From contig CAKRUB010000025.1 in NCBI GenBank assembly GCA_934402375.1, positions 1 to 48,054 of the forward strand: a stretch of 48,054 nt of DNA. Reading direction: 5' to 3'. The position numbers and the translations under genes were made by a program. Every line of letters starts with the position of its first letter. The stretch's first letter is position 1. Below the pieces are notes generated by a model that was not told where the DNA came from, did no database searches, and worked only from the letters and a program-made list of their open reading frames with translations. The DNA is from an uncultured Acetatifactor sp. (lineage in GTDB: Bacteria; Bacillota; Clostridia; Lachnospirales; Lachnospiraceae). This document shows positions 1 to 7,372 of this stretch, piece by piece.

Positions 1-1329
1 GTGGGGAGCGACTTTATGATTTTTGACAATTTCTATAACTTCACTATTTCAACCCACGCTCCCGCGTGGGGAGCGACAAATGTAAGGATTTGTTAGACAT
101 ATCTTTTCAAGATTTCAACCCACGCTCCCGCGTGGGGAGCGACGAGCACAAAGCCGTCGCCGCGTAAAAATTTAACAATTTCAACCCACGCTCCCGCGTG
201 GGGAGCGACAAGTATCTTAACAGCTTCGTTTAAGGTAAGCTCTATTTCAACCCACGCTCCCGCGTGGGGAGCGACCAAATCCAGATGGCAAAACTTTAGG
301 AATTGATATTTCAACCCACGCTCCCGCGTGGGGAGCGACATCTATTTGCAAGCACACCGCCTAGACCACGCTATTTCAACCCACGCTCCCGCGTGGGGAG
401 CGACCTTTTGACAGTACTCACAGGCACACAATTTTATTTATTTCAACCCACGCTCCCGCGTGGGGAGCGACAAAAGCTGCATATCATTGCTAGTAAAACC
501 ACGGATTTCAACCCACGCTCCCGCGTGGGGAGCGACTCGTGGTAACGATTTGAAGATCGTGATTCAGAAATTTCAACCCACGCTCCCGCGTGGGGAGCGA
601 CCGGGCAGCAATGGCATACCGTAGGCTTCCCGCTGATTTCAACCCACGCTCCCGCGTGGGGAGCGACGGCATCATCTGCATTATATTTTATTTTATCAAG
701 ATATTTCAACCCACGCTCCCGCGTGGGGAGCGACATGCAAAACGCTTTTTGCAGACGGGAGTTAAGATATTTCAACCCACGCTCCCGCGTGGGGAGCGAC
801 GTTTACTCCGTGAAATACGCTAAACGCCATCTTATTTCAACCCACGCTCCCGCGTGGGGAGCGACGTAAGAATCCACTTTCTTTCAGTTTCATCCCATTA
901 TTTCAACCCACGCTCCCGCGTGGGGAGCGACGACCACTGCATCCACATGTTTAACTGCTTAACGAATTTCAACCCACGCTCCCGCGTGGGGAGCGACCCT
1001 GCCGATTATCGTCAACAATGCCCGCTACGAGATTTCAACCCACGCTCCCGCGTGGGGAGCGACCAGGATTGCTCTGCTGCGGTTGTGACTTTGACACAAT
1101 TTCAACCCACGCTCCCGCGTGGGGAGCGACCCATGTTCAAATCTCCTCTCTAATCAAAATCGGTATTTCAACCCACGCTCCCGCGTGGGGAGCGACTTTG
1201 TAGCCCGCAACAGGAGGACTAAACAGGCAAATTTCAACCCACGCTCCCGCGTGGGGAGCGACTTGATTGTCTGTTCGTCTGATTCAAAACCATACGGATT
1301 TCAACCCACGCTCCCGCGTGGGGAGCGAC
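1..1329 (-). CRISPR. Type I-C CRISPR array, 20 full repeats plus one partial
   Basis: Twenty identical 32-bp repeats start at 46, 112, 178, 244, 308, 373, 440, 505, 570, 636, 703, 769, 834, 900, 966, 1032, 1099, 1165, 1231 and 1298. A 12-bp repeat remnant at 1-12 shows that the array continues beyond the left edge. Spacers are 32-36 bp. In the sense of the cas genes (minus strand) the repeat begins GTCGCTCCCC and ends GTGGGTTGAAAT, with a CGCTCCC/GGGAGCG stem, which is the type I-C form cut by Cas5c. The leader-proximal end is at 1298-1329, next to cas2, so newest spacers should be on the right. I saw no repeat degeneration, which suggests recent activity. Spacer origins could not be searched. 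Confidence 0.98.
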
Positions 1330-1500
1330 TGCGAAAACAGACAACAAATCACCCATTTTCGCTCCAAACATAAGCACAATCTCCAAAACATTTCGTTCTG
1401 TCAATCGGTTATTCACTTTTACAAATTCTAATGCATGGAAATACAAATATTCCATGTGCGAATCCGGCACGGTTTTGATGTCCACTTGCCATTCGCAAGT
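1330..1500 (-). promoter_or_regulatory. CRISPR leader
   Basis: This AT-rich stretch lies between the cas2 stop and the first repeat, where a type I-C leader is expected. Just after cas2 it holds the inverted pair attcgc/gcgaat (arms within 1491-1497 and 1458-1463), matching a hairpin I recall from type I-C leaders downstream of cas2. Nearer the array a TTGACA is visible on the minus strand, but no convincing -10 is correctly spaced from it. An 83-codon open frame crosses this stretch into the repeats and is not a gene. Confidence 0.75.
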
Positions 1501-1791
1501 CTAGCATATGAGGATTCCTGTCATATCGACTCCACGGTTTTTTCCTACATGCTCCACACGGTTTTGGTACTTCTCACCCAGAACATAATATCTGACGCTG
1601 TCCTGCTCAATGTCGATAATATCCGCAATCTGCTTCTTAACCATTGCCAGCTGCGTGCTATCCACGATGCACTCAAACACAGAATTCTGCACCCGCTGTC
1701 CGTAGTTTGTACAAACCTTTGCCACTTTGTTTAAACGGCGGACACCCTGTGCAGTCTGTGTGTTCACATCATAAGTAATTAATACAAGCAT
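1501..1791 (-). CDS. cas2: CRISPR-associated endonuclease Cas2 (type I-C)
   Basis: This is the 96-residue Cas2 subunit of the Cas1-Cas2 spacer integrase; the Cas2 dimer bridges two Cas1 dimers. The protein starts MLVLITYDVNT, with the ferredoxin-like first strand and the conserved Asp of the YD motif, and contains the RVQNSVFEC segment typical of the family. The start at 1791 is preferred over an upstream in-frame ATG because a GAGGTG ribosome-binding site lies 6-8 bases before it and because family members begin at this Met. It begins 5 bp after the cas1 stop, so the two are translationally linked. It is the last cas gene before the leader. Confidence 0.97.
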   Translation of the reverse strand: MLVLITYDVNTQTAQGVRRLNKVAKVCTNYGQRVQNSVFECIVDSTQLAMVKKQIADIIDIEQDSVRYYVLGEKYQNRVEHVGKNRGVDMTGILIC

Positions 1792-1795
1792 TCTG

Positions 1796-2836
1796 TCACC
1801 TCTTAAAATAAGGAGGATAGGCATTCAAATCACCACGAAGATACCGGGCTAACAGCATAGCCTGCACATACGGCAAAAGTCCGACCGATACTTTTTCTTT
1901 TAAGAACGGATGCATAATCTGTTCCCGCTTCGTCTCCTGCCAAGCCTGAATAAATGTCTTTCGCGCGTCATCCTTCATAATGACTGCCCCATTCTCCATC
2001 ACTTCAAAGTCCTTTGTGCCTACCTGTCTCTTATTGATCAAGGTCAGGACAAACCGATCTGCCACCGGGCTGCGGAGTTCCTCCATAAGATCCAGTGCCA
2101 GCGACTTTCTGCCGGGTCTGTCCCGATGCATGAAGCCGACATAAGGGTCCATCCCAACTGAATATGCCGCTCCGGCACACTCATTTGCCAGAAGAGAATA
2201 GGCAAAGGATAACAATGCGTTTACTCGGTCGAGCGGAGGACGGCGGCTTCGTCCATCAAATCGAAAATCCCCCTTGTTTTGCAAAATCAACTCGTCAAAC
2301 ACCCGGAAGTAACAGGTCGCCGCCTCTCCTTCAAAGCCTCTCAGCTGCTCCATATCATTACATTCTCTGACTGCATCTATCATGTTCTGCAACAGTTCCG
2401 ACGCATGCTCTACCTGCTCTGCATCCATTTGCATTGCATGATCCCGAATCGCCCTGTTTAACACATACCTCTCGTTATATATCTTTCCCAAAATCATATT
2501 TCTGGAAATAGCAAGGCATTCCTCCGGCACATCGGAGAGGCGGTACTGTTTCTTCCGCAACAACACATTTCCGTTTTCCTGCCCGACAAATCGTCCGCAG
2601 TAGTTATCACCCTGAAAGAAAGCGAGTGAAACATTGCTTTGATTACATTTTCTGATCAATGCCGGACTTGCCCCGACATAATTGAAAGCAACAATGGCCT
2701 CCAGATTATGAATCGGAAGCCTCATTGCAATTTCATCGTCCCTTTTGACAATCACATTTTCCCCATCCAGCCCCAGATAGACCTCTTCGGATGTGACATA
2801 TAATGTATTCAGCAGTTTTTTCACTTTTATCCCCAT
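1796..2836 (-). CDS. cas1: CRISPR-associated integrase Cas1 (type I-C)
   Basis: Cas1 is the metal-dependent integrase that inserts spacers at the leader end. The 346-residue frame carries the KKLLNTLYVT start typical of I-C Cas1 and the three metal-ligand regions: Glu in GFEGEAA, His in YVGFMH, and the acidic LALDLMEE. Two starts are possible: ATG at 2836, or GTG at 2824 with a GGGGAT motif just upstream. The GTG start would give the family-typical MKKLLNTLYVT beginning. It lies between cas4 and cas2 in the normal I-C order. Length is normal, so adaptation is probably functional. Confidence 0.97.
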   Translation of the reverse strand: MGIKVKKLLNTLYVTSEEVYLGLDGENVIVKRDDEIAMRLPIHNLEAIVAFNYVGASPALIRKCNQSNVSLAFFQGDNYCGRFVGQENGNVLLRKKQYRLSDVPEECLAISRNMILGKIYNERYVLNRAIRDHAMQMDAEQVEHASELLQNMIDAVRECNDMEQLRGFEGEAATCYFRVFDELILQNKGDFRFDGRSRRPPLDRVNALLSFAYSLLANECAGAAYSVGMDPYVGFMHRDRPGRKSLALDLMEELRSPVADRFVLTLINKRQVGTKDFEVMENGAVIMKDDARKTFIQAWQETKREQIMHPFLKEKVSVGLLPYVQAMLLARYLRGDLNAYPPYFKR

Positions 2837-2864
2837 TTCCGCGCATGATTTCTGCTTTCATCCC

Positions 2865-3533
2865 TCACGACAGCGCAGTGTCTGTTATCACGCTGTCAAC
2901 ATAACTTTGCGCATCACCGCTTTTACTCAGTTCAGGCATACAGATATTTTGCAGTGAGCATTGGCTGCAATGCTTTTCCCTTTTTGCCCTCGGCGTGTAA
3001 CCACGCTCGTAATATTGATGCATTTCGGCAAAGCTTTTCCTGACCTTGTCTCTGAGTTCTTCCGAGATTACAACCGGTTTTCTGTGCTTTGTCTCTCCAT
3101 AATACAAATATCCTGTCTCTACCCGTGTCAAAAGCATTTCCTCAAGACACATTGCCTGCGCCGCCAGCTGTAGTTCATCTGCGTCATGCTCCTTAGGTGC
3201 TCCGCGCTTATACTCTACCGGTATCGGCAGATAGATTCCCTCTCTGCCATGCAGGGGAACACCCCGGGAATCAGCATGAAATTCCACTATGTCACACTCG
3301 CCGCTGATTCCCAGCGTTCTGGAAAAGACCCGCATCGCCCGGACAGTCAGAACATCTCCTCTTTTTTGCTTCAGAAGCGGATTGTGTGCATTCTCATGCA
3401 TCACCGCTCCCTCAAACGTCCTCACATTTTCTTCCCACTGCTGCTCAATATGGATCAGCGCCCATTGCCGTCTGCAAAAGGCGAAGTGCTGAATACCTGA
3501 CAGCATCAGGAAATCCTCTTCTGCGTATTCCAT
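2865..3533 (-). CDS. cas4: CRISPR-associated Cas4 exonuclease (type I-C)
   Basis: Cas4 is a RecB-like nuclease with a 4Fe-4S cluster. It trims prespacers and selects those with a correct PAM, working with Cas1-Cas2. The 222-residue protein has the N-terminal cluster Cys in FCRRQW (about residue 20) and three C-terminal Cys in CSQCSLQNIC. Between them are RecB-family nuclease elements: the Asp of GECDIVEF, the EYKRG segment with Lys, and the QAMCLEE QxxxY-like region. It starts 5 bp after the cas7 stop and is followed by cas1. No truncation or missing ligand was seen. Confidence 0.96.
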   Translation of the reverse strand: MEYAEEDFLMLSGIQHFAFCRRQWALIHIEQQWEENVRTFEGAVMHENAHNPLLKQKRGDVLTVRAMRVFSRTLGISGECDIVEFHADSRGVPLHGREGIYLPIPVEYKRGAPKEHDADELQLAAQAMCLEEMLLTRVETGYLYYGETKHRKPVVISEELRDKVRKSFAEMHQYYERGYTPRAKREKHCSQCSLQNICMPELSKSGDAQSYVDSVITDTALS

Positions 3534-3538
3534 TTCCC

Positions 3539-4426
3539 CTACTCCTTACAGATACAGGTAACTCCCTCCGGCAATGTATCCTCTATTTCTATAATATAAT
3601 CCTTGAAGCTTCTGGGCACATCCACCTCCTCTTTCTTCTGCACTTTAACTCCCTCAAAGAGCTTATACGAAGGAGCACAGCCAAGTTCGCTGTCATGCTT
3701 GAAGATAATCAGCTTGCGGACCGCCATCTTTCCTCTTGCCGCGGAGTGATCATTCTCAAACATATTCAGAATCGCCTCCCAAAGCAGCTCCAGATCGTCC
3801 TCCGAGAAACCGGTCACCTTTCTTGCCAGATTAGCCGACACATATCCTTCGGCACGATATAATCCGTAGGGGACAATATACTTTCTTCCCATTTCCGTGC
3901 CCTTCTTCATCGCGTCCTCCTCGGTAGTGATCGCCACTCTTGTGATGGTAACTTCCTGCCCTATGATAGGGTCTACGGAACGTGCAAAACTAAGCTGCAC
4001 AGGTCCGCGCACCTGACCGCAATTCAGATTATCTTTTACGAAAGTCGTCATCACCGCTCCAAAGGTTCTGATGTCAAAGAAATTGCCGCACATGAAATCG
4101 CGCACTTTCTTATCCAGCTCGGGATCATCCTTCTTCATTGCCTTGATTTTTGCCGGATCGATGCCAAGGGAATCATAAGCCTCTCTGTCGCTGCAGTTCA
4201 ACGGCACATTCTCCTTCACATAAATGCGGTATCCCTTTGTATCTTCCTTGACAGTCTCCACATAATTGCGGATCTTTCTTTTCAGGCAGACATCCGTCAC
4301 CAGTCCCAAGCTGCTCTCCGGGTCAATTCTCGGCATATTTCCTGCATCCGGATCACCGTTCGGGTTTCCGTTCTCCACGTCGAATAAAATTACAAAATCA
4401 TATCTGTTACGAATTACCTCTCCCAT
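3539..4426 (-). CDS. cas7: Cascade backbone protein Cas7 (Csd2, type I-C)
   Basis: Cas7 (Csd2) forms the helical backbone of the I-C Cascade along the crRNA. The protein is 295 residues from the preferred start and shows the diagnostic FDVENGNPNGDPDAGN motif near the N-terminus, followed by VTDVCLKRKIRNYV. The ATG at 4426 has a GGAGG site about 9 bases upstream and follows the cas8c stop by one base. The longer open frame reaching back to 4480 starts inside cas8c with a basic, non-homologous extension and is not favoured. It should be one of the most heavily translated proteins of the operon, since Cascade contains seven copies. Confidence 0.97.
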   Translation of the reverse strand: MGEVIRNRYDFVILFDVENGNPNGDPDAGNMPRIDPESSLGLVTDVCLKRKIRNYVETVKEDTKGYRIYVKENVPLNCSDREAYDSLGIDPAKIKAMKKDDPELDKKVRDFMCGNFFDIRTFGAVMTTFVKDNLNCGQVRGPVQLSFARSVDPIIGQEVTITRVAITTEEDAMKKGTEMGRKYIVPYGLYRAEGYVSANLARKVTGFSEDDLELLWEAILNMFENDHSAARGKMAVRKLIIFKHDSELGCAPSYKLFEGVKVQKKEEVDVPRSFKDYIIEIEDTLPEGVTCICKE

Positions 4427-4427
4427 C

Positions 4428-4790
4428 TTACTTTTCCTCCTTTTTCTGATAGCGCTTCTGTGTCTGATGGTAATAGCCAAGCTGGAACGAACCCTGCTCC
4501 GGCAAAGTCAGTCTTGCGGGAAATTCCTCCCCCAATGCCTCCAGAATCTCCTGCGTTCTCCGATTAAATGTGATCCTGCTGCCCTCATCTTTCAGTTTTC
4601 TCAGATGCTTCTGTGCCAGATTGATCAGCAGCGGAAAGATATGTGCCGGTGTCGCTGCCGCCGAGTTAAAATATTTGTCCTTAATCGTTGCATTGATTCC
4701 CGGATTTGCCTCCTGCTGAATATGCTCCAGCACGGCAAACAGCCTTCCCAGATTGTATGGTACACTTTTACTCTTTTCATTCAGTCCCAC
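4428..4790 (-). CDS. cas11c: Cas11c small subunit from an internal start within cas8c
   Basis: Type I-C systems make their Cascade small subunit (Cas11c, about 120-130 residues) by internal initiation inside cas8c. Here an in-frame GTG at 4790 is preceded by GAGGGGG with 8 bases between, an unusually good ribosome-binding site for the middle of a gene. It would yield a 120-residue, largely helical protein beginning (M)GLNEKSKSVPYNLGRLFAV. Its length and position match known Cas11c. No Met codon occurs downstream in this frame, so GTG is the natural choice. Function is from family knowledge; the start is from sequence. Confidence 0.7.
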   Translation of the reverse strand: MGLNEKSKSVPYNLGRLFAVLEHIQQEANPGINATIKDKYFNSAAATPAHIFPLLINLAQKHLRKLKDEGSRITFNRRTQEILEALGEEFPARLTLPEQGSFQLGYYHQTQKRYQKKEEK

Positions 4791-6176
4791 TTCTAATACC
4801 CCCTCTTCTTCTGAGCATTGTTTATTTTTATTTCTTAAATAGTACGCCTTGATAATTGCAGCTCGTCCTCTCGTCACATTATGATCGGCGCGGATACGCA
4901 GTGTGACCCCATTGAGCAGCGTTGCCGGATAGCGTCCTCCCGTCAGAATTGCCTTTAATGTATCTGCCGCCATCTGCGGCGAAGGTGTCTTGTCCTTCGA
5001 CTTCTGGTTGACCGTCTCCTGCAGTAATGACCATAGGGAGAGGTTTTCTCTTGGGTCTTTTACCGGTCGTATGATTTCCAGCCGCCGGTAATGCTCTCCG
5101 ATATGCCGCAACATATTGCCAAAGGAATCCTGCCAGAAAAATCTTACCGACAGTCTCGCCGCGTTGGGCGCCACCCCTAGAATATAGAAATGCCGATCAT
5201 TGTCGAGCAATTCTCCCTTCCATTCTACTGGTTTTCCGGAGACCGCCGCCTTCAGGATCGCTGTCAGATCACTCTCGGTGATACTGTCTTCCTCCTGTAA
5301 TCCAAACAGGGCACAGATGCTCACCTCCTGATAAGCCGGTTCGCCGCCGTCTGCCCAGCAGACCACTGTTGTGTCTCCTATGGTACGCACATGTTCCCTA
5401 TCGTTCAGCAAATGATTCAACGCTGCGCCATAGGCATTGGCTGCATACTCGCTCACCGGTGCATTTTTTCCCTGTTCCTTTCCATAAGAGCAGAATGCCG
5501 GTGCATTGAAGGAGACCAGAGAGGTTCCCATTGACTGGGCTCCGTACACGCCCTTGATGCTGGGATGCAGAGTTGCAACCCTTCCTCTCTTCCCGGTTAC
5601 CATGCAGATTTCATCCGGGGCATCACCCGTGCCGTCAAAATACCGCTGCCAGCAGCTTCTGACATCCGCATCCTCCGTGACGGGCTTTCCCTCATAAAAA
5701 AACAGGATATTTGCCCCCGCCATCAGTTCCTTCCGGTTTTGTTCTATGTACTCTGCACTTCCCGCATTTTCCGGCTTCCACTCCTGCACAAAGCGTTTCA
5801 CCGCCGTTGCCGGAGCAGATGACGCATCCTCCAATATTTTCAAATGTAATTCTCGGAACGTCTCAAAGCACAGACGAGTTCTGTCCGGCTTTCCCTTATC
5901 GTCAATTCCAAAGGCATAAGTGGAATTATCACAGAGAAAATTTGCCTTAATGTCTGCCGATCTCTTGGCAGTCTGCGGCACTTCCATCGAACAGGGAGCA
6001 TAGACAGTCTTTTTCTTACCCTCTTTAGCGACTTTCAGCGGGATAAGGTCAATAACTCTCCCCTCCGCATCCAGATTCAGTGCGAAAGAGACCTTGCCGC
6101 TCTCCCAGCCCGGAGTCGGAATATCTCCTGTTGCCAGCAGATCCTCATAGTGCTTCACTAAAGCCTGTAGGATCAC
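4428..6176 (-). CDS. cas8c: Cascade large subunit Cas8c (Csd1)
   Basis: Cas8c (Csd1) recognises the PAM (TTC in characterised I-C systems), helps open the DNA and recruits Cas3. The 582-residue length is normal. It begins MILQALVKHYEDLL and contains the VPYNLGRLFAVLEHIQ segment typical of Csd1 near the C-terminus, where the Cas11c-encoding part begins. Its start overlaps the cas5c stop by 4 bp (ATGA), and its stop is one base from the cas7 start, so the Cascade genes are tightly coupled. No frameshift was seen. Confidence 0.96.
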   Translation of the reverse strand: MILQALVKHYEDLLATGDIPTPGWESGKVSFALNLDAEGRVIDLIPLKVAKEGKKKTVYAPCSMEVPQTAKRSADIKANFLCDNSTYAFGIDDKGKPDRTRLCFETFRELHLKILEDASSAPATAVKRFVQEWKPENAGSAEYIEQNRKELMAGANILFFYEGKPVTEDADVRSCWQRYFDGTGDAPDEICMVTGKRGRVATLHPSIKGVYGAQSMGTSLVSFNAPAFCSYGKEQGKNAPVSEYAANAYGAALNHLLNDREHVRTIGDTTVVCWADGGEPAYQEVSICALFGLQEEDSITESDLTAILKAAVSGKPVEWKGELLDNDRHFYILGVAPNAARLSVRFFWQDSFGNMLRHIGEHYRRLEIIRPVKDPRENLSLWSLLQETVNQKSKDKTPSPQMAADTLKAILTGGRYPATLLNGVTLRIRADHNVTRGRAAIIKAYYLRNKNKQCSEEEGVLEVGLNEKSKSVPYNLGRLFAVLEHIQQEANPGINATIKDKYFNSAAATPAHIFPLLINLAQKHLRKLKDEGSRITFNRRTQEILEALGEEFPARLTLPEQGSFQLGYYHQTQKRYQKKEEK

Positions 6177-6856
6177 ATAATCACCTCACAATCCCTTAAA
6201 TCCAGCACACCGTCTGTCAGCTGCGCCCGGAAAAATCTTGGTCGGATATTCTCTTTCTCACTGTAATCGAGATCGTAGAGCATATAGCCGAGATCTTTCG
6301 TCAACGGGACGGTCTCAATGGAACCGCCCTCCCATTCCTTGAAATACGCCGGAAACTCTCTGGTTCCAAAACAGGGCTGGTGATAGCATTGTCCTTTTCT
6401 AAGCCTGCGTTTCATGATGTCCTGAAACTTTCCCGCATTATCTCCCTCATGGGCGTCTGCGCCTATTTCAAAGTGCGCCTCTATCACATAATGCACATCC
6501 TGCAGAATCAGTGATGTTCTCTGGTTGCGTTCACTCGAGGTGTCCTGATAAAGCTCCCCATTTCCGCCCGTCATTACAGACCGCACATTGCTTGCCGACA
6601 CCTTGGACTTTATTTCATTTCGCTTGATGCTCGTCATTCGGATGCCGCATTCTTCCGGCTGCTGTCGTGTCAGCCGGATCGGTTTCATGACATAGATTTT
6701 GTCAATGATCCATTTTAAGCCGGGATGCCAATACACGGCTTCCAGAAGTCCCCGCGCCGCTGACGGTGTTATCATGTCATAGCTGACTCGTTCCGTCTTC
6801 ATTTCGGGTCTGGAAAAGCATGCATAGTCTCCCCATACTTCTACCTTGATTGCCAA
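6173..6856 (-). CDS. cas5c: Cas5c (Cas5d) crRNA-processing endoribonuclease
   Basis: In type I-C, which lacks Cas6, Cas5c cuts the repeat RNA at the base of its hairpin and stays bound to the 5' handle. The 227-residue protein begins MAIKVEVWGDYACFSRPEMK and has the TPSAARGLLEAVYW region carrying the conserved Tyr. It also has the RKGQCYHQPCFGTREF block of the Cas5d family. It is the first gene after the intergenic region that separates it from cas3, and it overlaps cas8c by 4 bp. Its mRNA leader contains the 140-bp repeated element at 6918-7058 if the promoter at 7156-7184 is used. Confidence 0.96.
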   Translation of the reverse strand: MAIKVEVWGDYACFSRPEMKTERVSYDMITPSAARGLLEAVYWHPGLKWIIDKIYVMKPIRLTRQQPEECGIRMTSIKRNEIKSKVSASNVRSVMTGGNGELYQDTSSERNQRTSLILQDVHYVIEAHFEIGADAHEGDNAGKFQDIMKRRLRKGQCYHQPCFGTREFPAYFKEWEGGSIETVPLTKDLGYMLYDLDYSEKENIRPRFFRAQLTDGVLDLRDCEVIM

Positions 6857-6917
6857 GTTTTCTCTCTCCTTTCCAAATATTTAGATGGTTGCAAAACTCC
6901 TCCTATTCACAAGTGAC

Positions 6918-7058
6918 GTTGCACAAAATGCATAGACCACCGCAGGCACGCTTGCGCTACCTTCCGCTCGCAACGGACGCATAAGTCTCCACAGTACGGA
7001 GACTAAGCGCCGGCGGCTCCAGAGTGCACTGCTTGTGGTCATGTGCATTCTGTACAAC
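6918..7058 (-). repeat. 140-bp structured repeat element, copy 1
   Basis: One of three related elements, read here on the minus strand. Imperfect outer arms GTTGTACAGAATGCA and TGCATTTTGTGCAAC pair fully if U-G pairs are allowed. Inside are GACCAC/GTGGTC, a small hairpin AGTCTCC-GTACTGT-GGAGACT, a CCGTT/AGCGG hairpin and a GC-GCAA-GC hairpin. Copies 2 and 3 keep these helices with different bases. It lies in the predicted 5' leader of the cas5c operon, 61 bp before cas5c. It may be a structured RNA or a mobile palindrome. The rest of 6857-7372 is covered by the promoter, repeat and small-RNA entries; 6857-6917 holds only the cas5c ribosome-binding region. Confidence 0.8.
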
Positions 7059-7117
7059 TGTTACTTATAAATTTTAAATTGCGCAATTTCCTATACATCT
7101 CTGCCCAATTTCTATTG

Positions 7118-7160
7118 TTCATTATGTATAGTGTAAAGTTGTTCTTACTGACACTATAAT
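7118..7160 (+). promoter_or_regulatory. PAM plus pseudo-protospacer overlapping a divergent promoter
   Basis: TTC (7118-7120), the type I-C PAM, is followed by ATTATGTA, which matches the first eight bases of the pseudo-spacer at 7316 except at position 6, where type I systems tolerate mismatch. A protospacer of normal length from 7121 would end near 7154. It would cover both the start site of the minus-strand cas promoter and a plus-strand promoter candidate (weak TGTAAA at 7132-7137, TATAAT at 7155-7160, 17 bp apart). Both the match and the promoter are read from sequence; regulation is inferred. Confidence 0.45.
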
Positions 7161-7184
7161 ATATCCATCAATCAAAAATGTCAA
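7156..7184 (-). promoter_or_regulatory. Sigma-70-type promoter of the cas5c-cas2 operon
   Basis: On the minus strand TTGACA (7179-7184) and TATTAT (7156-7161) are separated by exactly 17 bp, close to the housekeeping consensus. Transcription would start near 7149 and run into cas5c with a leader of about 290 nt containing the repeat element. The -10 overlaps a plus-strand TATAAT at 7155-7160, so the site may be divergent. The pseudo-spacer target at 7121 onward covers the predicted start site. Confidence 0.75.
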
Positions 7185-7258
7185 CAAAAATTTATCATCC
7201 TAATTTTTATAATTATAGCCCCACGCCACGCTCTGAAGCCGCTCTTGATTATCCTTGA
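7178..7258 (+). CDS. 26-codon open frame, possible creT-like small toxin gene or RNA
   Basis: A short frame (MSTKIYHPNF..., 26 codons, TGA stop) lies on the plus strand, opposite to the cas genes, about 11 nt after the start site expected from the TATAAT at 7155-7160. It has no recognisable ribosome-binding site and no known homologue that I recognise. Its interest is positional: in CreTA modules a small toxin gene or RNA lies between a Cascade-repressed promoter and the crRNA-like antitoxin, and this frame occupies that slot. It may equally be chance, and the product could act as RNA. Confidence 0.2.
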   Translation: MSTKIYHPNFYNYSPTPRSEAALDYP

Positions 7259-7281
7259 TTTTTCGTACCACATCATATAAA
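7255..7281 (+). promoter_or_regulatory. Possible promoter of the crRNA-like RNA
   Basis: TTGATT (7255-7260) and TATAAA (7276-7281) are separated by 15 bp, shorter than ideal. A start near 7288 would place transcription just before the degenerate repeat at 7291, as expected for a solitary CRISPR-like unit. The short spacing keeps confidence low. Confidence 0.35.
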
Positions 7282-7290
7282 CTCATATAT

Positions 7291-7364
7291 GTCACTTTCG
7301 GGTGTGGATTGAAAAATTATATAGCAGTGTAACATGTTTCCGGGCGACAGGCTTCTGTCGCCCG
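7291..7364 (+). ncRNA. creA/CreR-like RNA: degenerate CRISPR repeat, pseudo-spacer, hairpin
   Basis: Bases 7291-7315 resemble the array repeat with 7 inner bases removed: the left end is GTCACTTTC (repeat GTCGCTCCC) and the right end GTGTGGATTGAAAA (repeat GCGTGGGTTGAAAT). The hairpin is preserved by paired changes, CACT-TTCG-GGTG. After the repeat comes a pseudo-spacer beginning ATTATATAGC, then a perfect 10-bp hairpin at 7341-7364 (CGGGCGACAG/CTGTCGCCCG) with no U-tract. The spacer seed matches the site at 7121 next to a TTC PAM. CreTA and CreR elements are known to use degenerate repeats and partly matching spacers to direct Cascade to promoters as a repressor. This is one more candidate, here in type I-C. 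The hairpin may instead end cas3 mRNA. Confidence 0.5.
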
Positions 7365-7372
7365 AACGTGTA

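Noticed and set aside
93..1485. Several 60-110-codon open frames in the array with repeated PHAGAWVEI or NPRSRVGSD peptides
   Set aside because: They are translations of the CRISPR repeat in various frames and end in spacers; none has a ribosome-binding site.
1234..1485. 83-codon frame covering the leader
   Set aside because: It runs from the leader into two repeats, and the interval matches the position of a type I-C leader.
7341..7364. Hairpin after cas3 as a simple Rho-independent terminator
   Set aside because: The stem is perfect, but no U-tract follows on either strand; its position after the pseudo-spacer fits the crRNA-like unit equally well.
6857..7372. tRNA or riboswitch in the cas3-cas5c gap
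   Set aside because: No cloverleaf or known aptamer consensus was recognised; the structured part is the three-copy repeat element.
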